Assembly (NCBI RefSeq): GCF_020164455.1
Contig: NZ_JAIQWW010000025.1
Coordinates: 1-63,295, forward strand
Origin: Phyllobacterium chamaecytisi
GTDB taxonomy: Bacteria; Pseudomonadota; Alphaproteobacteria; Rhizobiales; Rhizobiaceae
DNA length: 63,295 nucleotides
Reading direction: 5' to 3'
This document shows positions 28,048 to 36,311 of the stretch, one piece after another; within the stretch, counting starts at the first letter, position 1; each line of letters opens with the position of its first letter. Both the position numbers and the translations under genes were made by a program. The notes beneath the pieces are model-generated. The model did no database searches, had not been told where the DNA came from, and saw only the letters and a list, made by a program, of their open reading frames with translations.

Positions 28048-28878
28048 TCATGAGCGGGGAGACATGGGCACGGCCTTGAAGGCCTTTGCGACAGCCTGTA
28101 CCGCTCTCTCGATCGGTATCCGCTCGATTGATGAGGCGCCGACGAAACCGACGCAGTCTGTAGACCGGTAGACTTCCGCCGTGTCCTCCGGCTCGGCGAT
28201 GGCGCCGCCGTGAGCAAGCAGGATGACATCCGGCCGAACAGCCTTAGCTGCATCGTTGATCCTGTTGATCTTCGATATCGCTTCCTGGATGGCCTGGCCT
28301 TCTTCATGGCCGGCAAGCCCCCCACGCGTTGCTCCGACATGAGGAACGATGCAGTCCGCGCCCGCTTCGGTCATCGCCGCGGCGTCATCCGCAGAAGCGA
28401 CATAGGCCAGAGAGAAGACGTTCTTCTTCCGCGCCAGCGCGATCATCTCGACTTCGCGTTCGAAACCCAGCCCGACGCGGCCGCGGCGGTCGCGCCATTT
28501 GTCTCCCATGGTCGAGATCGTCGGGTAGTTAATCACGCCGGAGTAGCCGGCAGCCCAGAACTTATCCAGCAGCGTGTCGAGATCCAGACGTACCGGGTCC
28601 CATGCCTCGACACCGCCGATGATTGGAACAGATGAAACGACATTCCTTATCTCCGCGGCCATCTCAATCGTGCGCGCGTTGGAATCACCTATTCTGCTTG
28701 TCGGCAGGCCCATCAAGCGCGATAGGCCAGTGCTATAGACCACCAGCATGTCGGCTCCGCCGAGAGCTGCGCATTTGGCAACCAGGCCGCAGCTGCTGCC
28801 CGCTGCAAGGAGCGGGTTTCCTTTGGCAATCTGTTCGTTAATTGATGCCAGAATCTCCGAGCGCTCAAACATTTTCAT
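28048..28878 (-). CDS. TIM-barrel protein of the phosphoenolpyruvate hydrolase / TIM-barrel signal transduction family (PF09370 type)
   Basis: This protein of 276 residues reads MKMFERSEILASINEQIAKG, then GSSCGLVAKCAALGGADMLV, YSGVINYPTISTMG, DCIVPHVGATRGG and VILLAHGGAIAEPED. These are the landmarks of the family, which occurs both as free-standing proteins and as the sensory front end of NtrC-type regulators. The start overlaps the Tm-1-like gene by 14 nt. The pairing of this family with Tm-1-like ATP-binding proteins is common; their joint reaction is not established. A close homologous domain heads the regulator at 30850-32613. Confidence 0.85.
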   Translation of the reverse strand: MKMFERSEILASINEQIAKGNPLLAAGSSCGLVAKCAALGGADMLVVYSTGLSRLMGLPTSRIGDSNARTIEMAAEIRNVVSSVPIIGGVEAWDPVRLDLDTLLDKFWAAGYSGVINYPTISTMGDKWRDRRGRVGLGFEREVEMIALARKKNVFSLAYVASADDAAAMTEAGADCIVPHVGATRGGLAGHEEGQAIQEAISKINRINDAAKAVRPDVILLAHGGAIAEPEDTAEVYRSTDCVGFVGASSIERIPIERAVQAVAKAFKAVPMSPRS

Positions 28879-30097
28879 CGGTTGCAACCCCTTCTCGAAT
28901 GTTCTGAAGAATCCAGCCGACGGCGGTTTCCGCGAAAGCTGGATCGTTGATATGGCAGGAGATTTCCTGGCAGTTGATCGTGGCTGGCAGGGTGCTGCGA
29001 AGCCCTGCCAGCCACGCCCGGTTCGCCTCCGGATCGTGGAACACAGCGCCATCCCGGTCATAGTCAGAGACCCCCTCTGAGGGCCAAAGGACATGGGAGG
29101 CACCTCTGGCGGCGGCAAGCTTCAGCCCGGTGCGGCGGCCGATCTCGTAAGTTTCCTCGGACGTCGTCCGCATCAGGGTGGTGTATGGAGTGTGGGAATA
29201 GAATTTTCGCCCGGCGTAGCGCTCGGGCACGCTGGAGCGCACACCGAAGTTTACCATGTCGACGGCACCGGGCGCGATGAGCTGCAGGATGCCTCTGCGT
29301 CCAGCCGCCGTAAGGCGATCAGGTCCTGCACTTGCAGTTCCTCCCGCGAGTTCATCTGCAAGCTCGGTCGTTGTCAAATCCAGGACAGCATCGAACTCGC
29401 CCGCGTCTATCAGGGCCTCCATCTTGCGGCCGCCCGATCCGTTGGCCGGAAAGACGATCGCCTCAACGTTCTTCTCCGACAGAAGCCAGACGCACCGGTT
29501 CACTGCTGGTGTCGTCACCCCAAACGCGGTGATTGCCACGAGCTTGCTGCGAGATTGATCTTGTGGCGCATAGTGCATAGCCGCAATCGCATGCGCGGCG
29601 TTCGCGAGGATTCGACTGGTGAAACCGTTGACGCCGAAGAGATCGACGAGCGTGGGATAAAACAGAATGTCGCTCTTGGACGCGAGTTCGGAGAGCAAGG
29701 CTGGCCGCGCACTCGAAACAAGGAGCTTTGGAAAACCGAAGGGAAGATCGGCGACCACTTCGCCGAACACCGCACTTCCCTTGCCGCCCGCAATGCCGAT
29801 GACCGCCGTGATGTGGCCCTCGGCGTGCAGGTCGTTGACCGAGGCGCGGGCACGTCGGCCGATATCGGCAAGCAGCGCTGCCGGGTCGCCCGACCTGCCG
29901 GCAGTGACGCTGGAGGTGCCGACATCGACGAGAGCAACCTTTCTGCCGCGCGTCCGCACGATGTCCGCAACATAGGACACTTCTGCCTGTTTGGTGTCCA
30001 TCGTCGCAACGATTGCGACCGCACCCGTCCTGAAGCCCGCCTGGGTCACGATTCTTTCCGCCCCAGACGGGCCATGCAGCCGCTGCCGGCCCGGCAT
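28865..30097 (-). CDS. Tm-1-like ATP-binding domain protein (UPF0261)
   Basis: This protein of 410 residues starts MPGRQRLHGPSGAERIVTQA and has AVAIVATMDTKQAEVSYVAD, ALVDVGTSS, GIAGGKGSAVFGEVV and the C-terminal ISCHINDPAFAETAV. This is the two-domain UPF0261/Tm-1-like fold that binds ATP. The name comes from the tomato Tm-1 virus-resistance protein; the bacterial role is unknown. ATG 30097 is preferred over the far upstream frame start because GGAGGAAGAGAG lies before it and the GGGTAAA site then falls 109 bp upstream, as at the other operons. Confidence 0.85.
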   Translation of the reverse strand: MPGRQRLHGPSGAERIVTQAGFRTGAVAIVATMDTKQAEVSYVADIVRTRGRKVALVDVGTSSVTAGRSGDPAALLADIGRRARASVNDLHAEGHITAVIGIAGGKGSAVFGEVVADLPFGFPKLLVSSARPALLSELASKSDILFYPTLVDLFGVNGFTSRILANAAHAIAAMHYAPQDQSRSKLVAITAFGVTTPAVNRCVWLLSEKNVEAIVFPANGSGGRKMEALIDAGEFDAVLDLTTTELADELAGGTASAGPDRLTAAGRRGILQLIAPGAVDMVNFGVRSSVPERYAGRKFYSHTPYTTLMRTTSEETYEIGRRTGLKLAAARGASHVLWPSEGVSDYDRDGAVFHDPEANRAWLAGLRSTLPATINCQEISCHINDPAFAETAVGWILQNIREGVATDENV

Positions 30098-30205
30098 ATG
30101 CGATCCATCTCTCTTCCTCCCTTGCGCGCTTCGATGCATTAGGCGATTTTGAGCCAGCATTAGACGTGGACGGCGCGCAGTTAAATCGCGCGCAGGACAG
30201 GAGAT

Positions 30206-30220
30206 GGGTAAAATTGGGTA
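30206..30220. promoter_or_regulatory. GGGTAAA direct-repeat motif, site D
   Basis: The plus strand reads GGGTAAAATTGGGTA, two identical half-sites GGGTA 10 bp apart. It lies 109 bp upstream of the Tm-1-like gene and only 6 bp before the ATG of the divergent TIM-barrel gene at 30226, so one bound protein could control both directions. Confidence 0.6.
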
Positions 30221-30225
30221 CATGG

Positions 30226-30813
30226 ATGATCATCGATCATATCGCCGCAAGAGCGCATGACGGTTCCAGCTCTCGCGAGAGCGAGACTTATATCTTCGCT
30301 CCCTCGCTTCGCACCCTTCCGCAAGGTTTTCCGCTTGTAATGGCGACACTGCCGGTGACCGATTGGAATGCAGAGCTGTTTCAGGCGCTTCGCGATGCAA
30401 CATCCGTGCAAGGAAAGCGCTATTACGCCGCGATGATGATGATCGACCCGTTCACTCTGTGGGAAGACCTTGCCGACCTTCTCAAGGAGAAGGGCTTCAT
30501 CGGCGTTGTCAATTTTCCTCCGGCCTCACTTGCGGAAGGCACCCAAACAGCTGGATCGGCTGAGGCCGCTAACACAATCGAGATCGATCGGCTGAAATGG
30601 TACCACGAAACGGGTCTGAGGCTGGTCTACACTGCATCTTCGACACAGGAGATCGCGAGTGTTCAGAACCGTCTGGCGGACTTGCTGGATGGGATCATCT
30701 ATTTCCCGCCGGACACCTTGGCACATCCCGTCGGCAGCCGGATGGAACTTGAGGCCTTCCATGTCCCTGGTCTCTCTTCATCGTCTGTCTGGTCGTTGAA
30801 GACGACCCCCTGA
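30226..30813 (+). CDS. Short divergent TIM-barrel protein related to the PEP-hydrolase/signal-transduction family
   Basis: This protein of 195 residues from MIIDHIAARAHDGSSSRESE contains MMMIDPFTLWEDLADLL and GFIGVVNFPPASLAEG. These align with DPVRLDLDTLLDKFWAAGYSGVINYPTIS of the product at 28048 and DPRLDLDDFLDRLCRWGFAGVTNFPSVI of the regulator. It continues RLKWYHETGLRLVYTASSTQ and DGIIYFPPD. It lacks the first beta strands and the C-terminal GG(G/A)PI phosphate site, so it is a partial barrel. A GTG at 30166 could extend it by 20 residues; no clear ribosome site is seen for either. It is one of the few plus-strand genes. Confidence 0.6.
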   Translation: MIIDHIAARAHDGSSSRESETYIFAPSLRTLPQGFPLVMATLPVTDWNAELFQALRDATSVQGKRYYAAMMMIDPFTLWEDLADLLKEKGFIGVVNFPPASLAEGTQTAGSAEAANTIEIDRLKWYHETGLRLVYTASSTQEIASVQNRLADLLDGIIYFPPDTLAHPVGSRMELEAFHVPGLSSSSVWSLKTTP

Positions 30814-30849
30814 TCAGGCTCAGGGAAAGAAGACTACTGGTGATGCTGG

Positions 30850-32613
30850 CTAATCCAGGATCCGCAGTTTTCGGATCTTGTTATAGAGCGTCTTCCGGGA
30901 AAGACCGAGAGTACGCGCCGTCTTGCCGCGGTGCAACTTGTTGCGCCGCAGCGCGTCTATTATCCATTCACGTTCCGAGAGGTTTGTCGCTTCCTTCGGG
31001 ATTGGCTTGATGCCCAGTATCGGCTGCAGCCGGTCCGCTGTGATCGGAACGTTGGGCGCCAAGGTCGCCAGTTGTTCGACGACATGCCTGAGTTCTCGGA
31101 CGTTGCCCGGCCAGGAGTGGCTGGCCAGTGCAAGGAACGCAGAATTCTCTATCGCGAGGGCGCTTGTTCCTGCGTCGCCCTTCGTTTCCACGGTGAAGTG
31201 GTGGATGAGTGCCGGCAAATCCTCAAGCCGGTCCTGAAGCGGCGGCAACAGGATTTCCAGTCCGGTAAAGGCGGCCCGCAGCCTCGGACTGATCGGCAGC
31301 GTTTCGAGCCCTGCCCCGGTCGATATCGTGGAGGTGGCGATCACCTTGGCTTCCGAGCGGGTCGACGCGACACCGTTGACGGCGGTGAATGTCCCGGTTT
31401 CCAGAAAGTCAGCCAGTTGCTCCTGCCCCTCTTCCGTGAGCTCGTTGAGGTGAAGGATTATGAGCGAGGTGTCGGTCGCGGTCTCCAACACGGAGAGCCG
31501 CCGACGGGTGTCCCTGTCCGCCTCCAATCCGAAAAGGGCGATCGCATTCTGGTTGCCAGGAGACCGACGGCACGGAAACATGACGGGTTTGCGATGCTTT
31601 CGCGCTCCCAACGCATGGACAAGCGAGGCAACACGCCGCTTGCCCGTGCCTGGCTCGCCGACAATGAGAACAGGGTTGGCGCCGCTCGCAAGACGCTTTG
31701 CTGCGTCGAGGGCATTGTTCATCGAAGCCGAGCGCGCGACGACGCCGTGGCGATACCCGTTGAGCTGCAGTTGCCGCTCGAGAAGGTCGACCTTCTCCCG
31801 CAGGACGTTGATGGTCTTGAATCCGGACGTCATCTCAAGAACCGACATCTCGAGGGGTACACGGTCGAGCGATGAGCCGCCGATGAAGCCTTGCGTCCCG
31901 GTTTCCCGGCAGACGTCCATCAGTTCCTCGGGCCTGGTGATCGGTCCGCCTCCGAGAAGGCAAACGACGTTGCGATCGATCGCGTGAACGGTGTGCGCTA
32001 TGTCTCTGGTGCGCGCGGCAAGTTCCGCAAGTCCGATCGAGGAGGAAGACTGGCCGGTTTCCGCCGGGTTGAGATTAAAGTTCATGCTAATCGCTTCGAC
32101 GCCAGCCTCCACCATGCGCCGCGCCTCAACTTGCGTACGGGTATAGGCGATCGTCATCAGACCGCGCTTGGCTGCCTTCACGAGGAGCTCGATCTCACGG
32201 GAGTAGCCAAGTCCGCACCTTTCCAGTACTGACCGACGGTGCTCGTCGAGATGAATGACCGACGGAAAGTTGGTGACGCCCGCAAAGCCCCATCGACAGA
32301 GCCTGTCCAGGAAGTCGTCGAGGTCCAGTCTGGGGTCGAACGTGCAGGCACCGAAGAAGGCAGGAAGCCTGGTGCTTCGCAGGATCTCGGACCGGCCGAA
32401 GCCGGCGACGAACGCGTTGCTGTTGCGAATGGGAAGGATTGATGCCGGCGACGATCCTCCCATCGCCCGAAAACGGCCGGCGTTGAGGGCAAGCACGAAA
32501 TCCGCGCCAGCACGCTCGGCCGCCCGCGCCGTCATGCCGGAGCCGATAGCAGCTCCCAGCATGAATGAGCGGGAATTACCCAGAAACTGCCGGATGCCCG
32601 AAATGGTCGTCAC
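30850..32613 (-). CDS. TIM-barrel-linked NtrC-type regulator with a degenerate AAA+ domain and Fis helix-turn-helix
   Basis: This protein of 587 residues has three parts. Residues 1-265 form a TIM barrel of the PF09370 type (GAAIGSGMTARAAERAGADF, GVTNFPSVIHLDE, CLLGGGPITRPEEL, GFIGGSSLDRVP). Residues 295-515 form an AAA+ domain with Walker A GEPGTGK at 319-325, LPPLQDRLEDLPALI and WPGNVRELRH at 501-510. Residues 551-584 form a Fis helix-turn-helix (KTARTLGLSRKTLYNKIRKL). Two key parts are missing: no GAFTGA loop, and Walker B LFLDE is replaced by LIILHLNE. So sigma-54 activation is doubtful. It follows malK by 51 nt, at the end of the sugar ABC operon. Confidence 0.87.
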   Translation of the reverse strand: MTTISGIRQFLGNSRSFMLGAAIGSGMTARAAERAGADFVLALNAGRFRAMGGSSPASILPIRNSNAFVAGFGRSEILRSTRLPAFFGACTFDPRLDLDDFLDRLCRWGFAGVTNFPSVIHLDEHRRSVLERCGLGYSREIELLVKAAKRGLMTIAYTRTQVEARRMVEAGVEAISMNFNLNPAETGQSSSSIGLAELAARTRDIAHTVHAIDRNVVCLLGGGPITRPEELMDVCRETGTQGFIGGSSLDRVPLEMSVLEMTSGFKTINVLREKVDLLERQLQLNGYRHGVVARSASMNNALDAAKRLASGANPVLIVGEPGTGKRRVASLVHALGARKHRKPVMFPCRRSPGNQNAIALFGLEADRDTRRRLSVLETATDTSLIILHLNELTEEGQEQLADFLETGTFTAVNGVASTRSEAKVIATSTISTGAGLETLPISPRLRAAFTGLEILLPPLQDRLEDLPALIHHFTVETKGDAGTSALAIENSAFLALASHSWPGNVRELRHVVEQLATLAPNVPITADRLQPILGIKPIPKEATNLSEREWIIDALRRNKLHRGKTARTLGLSRKTLYNKIRKLRILD

Positions 32614-32664
32614 GCCTCCTAAGATCTAACGTTCTTGTCAGGATCAGGCATTCCGCTTGAATTT

Positions 32665-33780
32665 TCAACTCCAGCTTCTGGGCGCCTCCAGTCGTGACAG
32701 CGCCTTTCCCTTCTCCGTGAATAGATGACAGTCTGACGGGGTAACCGCGAGCGACACCCGCCCTCCACTTCCCGCGTGAAAATGATCGGTAGGCGAGCGG
32801 GCGACGATGTGCTCCCCGAATGCAGCTCCGTAGAGGTAGGTCGCGCTGCCGAGGTGCTCCACGAAATCGACGTCGATCTCGATGACCAATTCACCCGGTC
32901 TTTCCGAGGGCGCAACGAAATCGTCAGGACGAATTCCAAGGGTCAGCGCTTGCCCAGGCTCGACAGCCCCCGCCTGTACGGGAAGCCAGCGAGAGGATCC
33001 GTCGCGAAGCGCGACTTCGGCTCGCGCTTCATCCTTGGCCTTCAGCTTGCAAGGCAAGAAGTTCATTCGGGGCGAGCCGATAAAACCAGCGACGAACTGG
33101 GTCGCCGGGCGGTGGTACAGGTCGTGCGGACTACCGACCTGCTCGATACGCCCGTCCTTAAGCACAACGATTTTATTGGCCATGGTCATGGCCTCGACCT
33201 GGTCGTGCGTAACGTAGATCATCGTGTTGCCCAGCTGCCGATGGAGCTTGGCGATCTGGACGCGCATCTGCACGCGAAGTTCTGTGTCGAGGTTGGAAAG
33301 CGGCTCGTCGAACAGAAACACCTTAGGTTCGCGGACGATCGCCCGACCGATGGCGACGCGCTGCCGTTGCCCACCCGAGAGTTGCTTAGGCTTGCGGTCG
33401 AGAAGGTGCTCGATCTGCAGCAACGCGGCCGCGTCGTGCACCTTGCTGGCGATCTGATTCTTGCCGAGCTTCGCCATCCGTAGCGGGAACGCGAGGTTGT
33501 CGCGGACAGTCAGGTGCGGATAAAGTGCGTAGCTCTGGAACACCATGCCAAGGTTGCGATCGGCAGCATCCATCAGGTTCACCACCCTGTTGTCGATCTT
33601 CAGTGTTCCGCCCGAGATCTTCTCCAGTCCCCCGATCATGCGCAGGAGCGTCGACTTGCCAGAACCTGACGGGCCGACGAAAACCACGAACTCACCATGC
33701 GCGATTTCGAGATCGATGTCGTTCAGGATCTCAACTGTGCCATAGGCCTTTCGAATTCCCTCGAGGCGAACTTCAGCCAT
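32665..33780 (-). CDS. Sugar ABC transporter ATP-binding protein, UgpC/MalK family
   Basis: This ATPase of 371 residues has Walker [10 protein letters not shown] near 36-44, signature LSGGQRQRVAIGRAIV, Walker B VFLFDEPLSNLD, the switch VTHDQ and a C-terminal OB/TOBE domain (FIGSPRMNFLPCKL onward). The family serves CUT1 sugar, polyol and glycerol-phosphate importers. It matches the permeases at 36308-38144. It lies unusually near the end of the operon, after the metabolic genes. Confidence 0.92.
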   Translation of the reverse strand: MAEVRLEGIRKAYGTVEILNDIDLEIAHGEFVVFVGPSGSGKSTLLRMIGGLEKISGGTLKIDNRVVNLMDAADRNLGMVFQSYALYPHLTVRDNLAFPLRMAKLGKNQIASKVHDAAALLQIEHLLDRKPKQLSGGQRQRVAIGRAIVREPKVFLFDEPLSNLDTELRVQMRVQIAKLHRQLGNTMIYVTHDQVEAMTMANKIVVLKDGRIEQVGSPHDLYHRPATQFVAGFIGSPRMNFLPCKLKAKDEARAEVALRDGSSRWLPVQAGAVEPGQALTLGIRPDDFVAPSERPGELVIEIDVDFVEHLGSATYLYGAAFGEHIVARSPTDHFHAGSGGRVSLAVTPSDCHLFTEKGKALSRLEAPRSWS

Positions 33781-33812
33781 TGTTTCCTCCCATGGTATAC
33801 CGCGCGCCCATT

Positions 33813-34607
33813 TCAGCGCTTCAACGGAATCTGTTTAAGACTGGATATGATGAAGTCAGGCGCCTGCAGTGATGGATCCTCGACAGGCGGCACGCCCGTT
33901 GTCACGAGAACCGAACAAAGGCCTGCCCGCTTCCCAGCCTGGATGTCGGTGGGTATCTGGTCGCCGATCATCAGGGTCGTAGCCCTGTCGGTGCCGAGCC
34001 GTGATAGCGCTGCCTCAATCATGTACACCTCGGGTTTACCGACGATGATGGGTTTTACTCGTGCCGCTGTCGCAACGGCGGTGAGGATTGCACCCGCTCC
34101 AGGCTCGAACCCGGTCGGTGTCGGCAGCAGCAAGTCAGGATTGGTGCCGATCAGCACCGCTCCTTTCAGAACCGCGTCGACGGCGATGCGCAGCTTCTCA
34201 TGCGTGATCTCACGGTCGAGGCCCATTATCACGATAGCGGGTTGCTTGTCGGTAATCACAAGCTCCGCGTCCAAGATCGCCTTTCTAAGAGACGGTGCAC
34301 CAACCACGTAGATGCGCGTTCCGGCGGGATAGCTTTGGCGGATCAATTGTGCTGCCGTCGCCGCCGAGGTTACGACGTTGTCCTGCGTGGTCTCCAGACC
34401 GAAGCCGTTAAGCTTGGTGACGACGTCCTTTGCCGTGTGGGTTGAGTTGTTGGTGACGAAGCAGAATGGAATCCCTTCCGCTTGCCAGTTCCGAAACGCC
34501 TCGACCGCATCGAGGATCGCCGTCCTGCCGCGGTAAACCACGCCGTCGAGGTCAGACACGATGCCCTTTACCAGCGGCCAGTCCATGGTGTTTGCGAGCT
34601 CAACCAT
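33813..34607 (-). CDS. HAD-superfamily (subclass IIA, NagD-like) hydrolase
   Basis: This protein of 264 residues has HAD motif I VSDLDGVVYRG (Asp 19 and 21), motif II CFVTNNST, motif III Lys in IIVGKPEVYMI and motif IV GDQIPTDIQAG. The IIA cap and length fit NagD/4-nitrophenylphosphatase-type sugar-phosphate phosphatases. It overlaps the SDR gene by 8 nt. With the adjacent kinase and dehydrogenase it probably processes a phosphorylated sugar or polyol; the substrate is not visible. Confidence 0.88.
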   Translation of the reverse strand: MVELANTMDWPLVKGIVSDLDGVVYRGRTAILDAVEAFRNWQAEGIPFCFVTNNSTHTAKDVVTKLNGFGLETTQDNVVTSAATAAQLIRQSYPAGTRIYVVGAPSLRKAILDAELVITDKQPAIVIMGLDREITHEKLRIAVDAVLKGAVLIGTNPDLLLPTPTGFEPGAGAILTAVATAARVKPIIVGKPEVYMIEAALSRLGTDRATTLMIGDQIPTDIQAGKRAGLCSVLVTTGVPPVEDPSLQAPDFIISSLKQIPLKR

Positions 34608-35376
34608 TCATCAACATCCCGCCGTTCACGTGCACGATCTGCCCCGTAATATAAGCAGAGGCAGGGCTTGTCAGAAAGACGGCGATCCCGGCTACGTCTT
34701 CGGGAGAGCCGACGCGGCCGAGCGGAATACGCCCGGCATGGCGGGCTTCCGTCTCCTCACGTGGCCGTCCGTGCATCGGGGTGTCGATGATGCCGGGTGC
34801 TACACCGTTCACGTTGATGCCGTATGGAGCGCACTCGTAGGCGAGCAACCTTGTAAGGTCATGCACCACCGCTTTCGAGAAGCAGTAGTCCGCGCCTCCC
34901 GCTTGATAGTTAAACACCGCGCCCTGCGATGACAGCGAAGACCCGATGTTGACGATCCGGCCGCCGCCCTCCTTCATGAAACGGTTCACTATGAGCTTCG
35001 AGCACAGGAGTACCGCCCCGGAATTGATCTCCATCGTGCGGTCGATCTTTGCTTTATCGCCAAAGAGCAGGGATTCAGTCGACTTGATGCCGGCATTGTT
35101 CACGAGAGCGTCGAGCCGTCCGAACTGTTCAGCCACAGCGTCCATCACGCGTTCGATCTCCTTCTCGCTCGTGACGTCCATGGTCATGGTGACGGCCCTA
35201 TCACCGCCCTCGACCTTGGCAAGTGCCCGTTCCAGCGCATCCTGGTTGGCATCGGTGGCGATGACGGTCGCACCGTTTGCCAGGAAAGCACCCGTGATCG
35301 CCGCGCCAATTCCGCCGCCTGCCCCGGTCACAAGAACCGTGCTACCCGACATTGAGAAAAGTGGTGATGTCATCAT
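34600..35376 (-). CDS. Short-chain dehydrogenase/reductase (SDR)
   Basis: This protein of 258 residues from MMTSPLFSMSGSTVLVTGAG has the Rossmann TGAGGGIG loop, NNAG (LVNNAGIKS), the catalytic Ser in NIGSSLSSQG and the YCFSK form of YxxxK. NVNGVAPGIIDTPM and VNGGM at the end are typical of classical NAD(P)-dependent sugar-alcohol or 2-deoxy-gluconate-type enzymes. The start overlaps the kinase stop (ATGA), so it is coupled. It likely oxidises or reduces the imported polyol or sugar. Confidence 0.9.
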   Translation of the reverse strand: MMTSPLFSMSGSTVLVTGAGGGIGAAITGAFLANGATVIATDANQDALERALAKVEGGDRAVTMTMDVTSEKEIERVMDAVAEQFGRLDALVNNAGIKSTESLLFGDKAKIDRTMEINSGAVLLCSKLIVNRFMKEGGGRIVNIGSSLSSQGAVFNYQAGGADYCFSKAVVHDLTRLLAYECAPYGINVNGVAPGIIDTPMHGRPREETEARHAGRIPLGRVGSPEDVAGIAVFLTSPASAYITGQIVHVNGGMLMNG

Positions 35377-36311
35377 AACTCCAGTAAAGTTTTGTGATTG
35401 AGAAATTCGTCGACCTCGGCTGCGGTCGGCATCGATTGTTGAGCACCACGGCGCGTCACGCACAGTGCAGCTACAGCCATGGCCTGGCGGACAGCGTCAC
35501 GGATTGGAACGCCTCTCGACAGCGCGGCGGCGAAACCACCGTTGAACGCATCACCCGCTGCCGTCGTGTCGACAACGACAACCGGAAAAGCGGGAACAAG
35601 AAACGTCTGCGTACTGTCGACATAGATGGCTCCACGTTCGCCAAGGGTAATGAGCGCTGCTCTCGGGCCAAGCCCGAGCAAGGCGCTGGCCGCCTGCGCC
35701 GCTGCCTCCATGGAGGTGATTTCGATTCCTGTAAGCTCAAAGGCTTCGGACTCGTTCGGGGTTACAAAGTCCACTTGGGACCACGTCTCGCGGGACAAGC
35801 CCTGCCTGACGGGTGCCGGATTGAAAATGAGTTGGAAGCCGAGGCGCGGTTTGAGGGAAAAGAGCCGCTCTAGAGCTGAAATGGGTAGGCCCATTTCCGC
35901 AACCACGATCGAACCACGCTCGATATGAACCGCGGCATCATCAATAATTTCAGGCGTAACGTTTGCGTTGGCCCCTGGATCGATGACGATCATGTTGCCG
36001 CCATCGTCGCCGACCATGACGAGCGCCGAGCCGGAAACCTCGCCCCTTGCGATCTGTACGGCGTCCGTGACGACGCCGGCGTTCAAAAGCGAGTCCATGA
36101 GGACACTGCCAGCCTCGTCGTCACCAATACGGGTAAACAGCTTGGGCTTCAGTCCCAGCCTCGCTGCGGCGACCGCCTGGTTGGCGCCCTTCCCTCCAGG
36201 ATGCCGGACGAGCGATCCGATGAGGCTCTCGCCTGGCGTCGGCAGTCTCTCGACATTGAAGCAGAGATCGAGATTGGTCGTACCGAAGAAGATCACGGGT
36301 GTCGCGCTCAT
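35373..36311 (-). CDS. PfkB-family carbohydrate kinase (ribokinase-like)
   Basis: This protein of 312 residues from MSATPVIFFGTTNLDLCFNV has the N-terminal signature LVRHPGGKGANQAVAAARLG and the C-terminal DTTAAGDAFNGGFAAALSRG with the catalytic Asp and anion hole. NPAPVR and TPNESEAFELTG are ribokinase-like. The start at 36311 overlaps the permease stop by ATGA. The long open frame reaching 37112 is only a shadow of the permease gene. It would phosphorylate the sugar taken up by the transporter. Confidence 0.9.
   Translation of the reverse strand: MSATPVIFFGTTNLDLCFNVERLPTPGESLIGSLVRHPGGKGANQAVAAARLGLKPKLFTRIGDDEAGSVLMDSLLNAGVVTDAVQIARGEVSGSALVMVGDDGGNMIVIDPGANANVTPEIIDDAAVHIERGSIVVAEMGLPISALERLFSLKPRLGFQLIFNPAPVRQGLSRETWSQVDFVTPNESEAFELTGIEITSMEAAAQAASALLGLGPRAALITLGERGAIYVDSTQTFLVPAFPVVVVDTTAAGDAFNGGFAAALSRGVPIRDAVRQAMAVAALCVTRRGAQQSMPTAAEVDEFLNHKTLLEL

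Noticed and set aside
26277..28340. The 111-residue N-terminal extension of the flavoprotein frame
   Set aside because: It overlaps the TIM-barrel gene and has shadow-like composition; ATG 28007 has a ribosome site.
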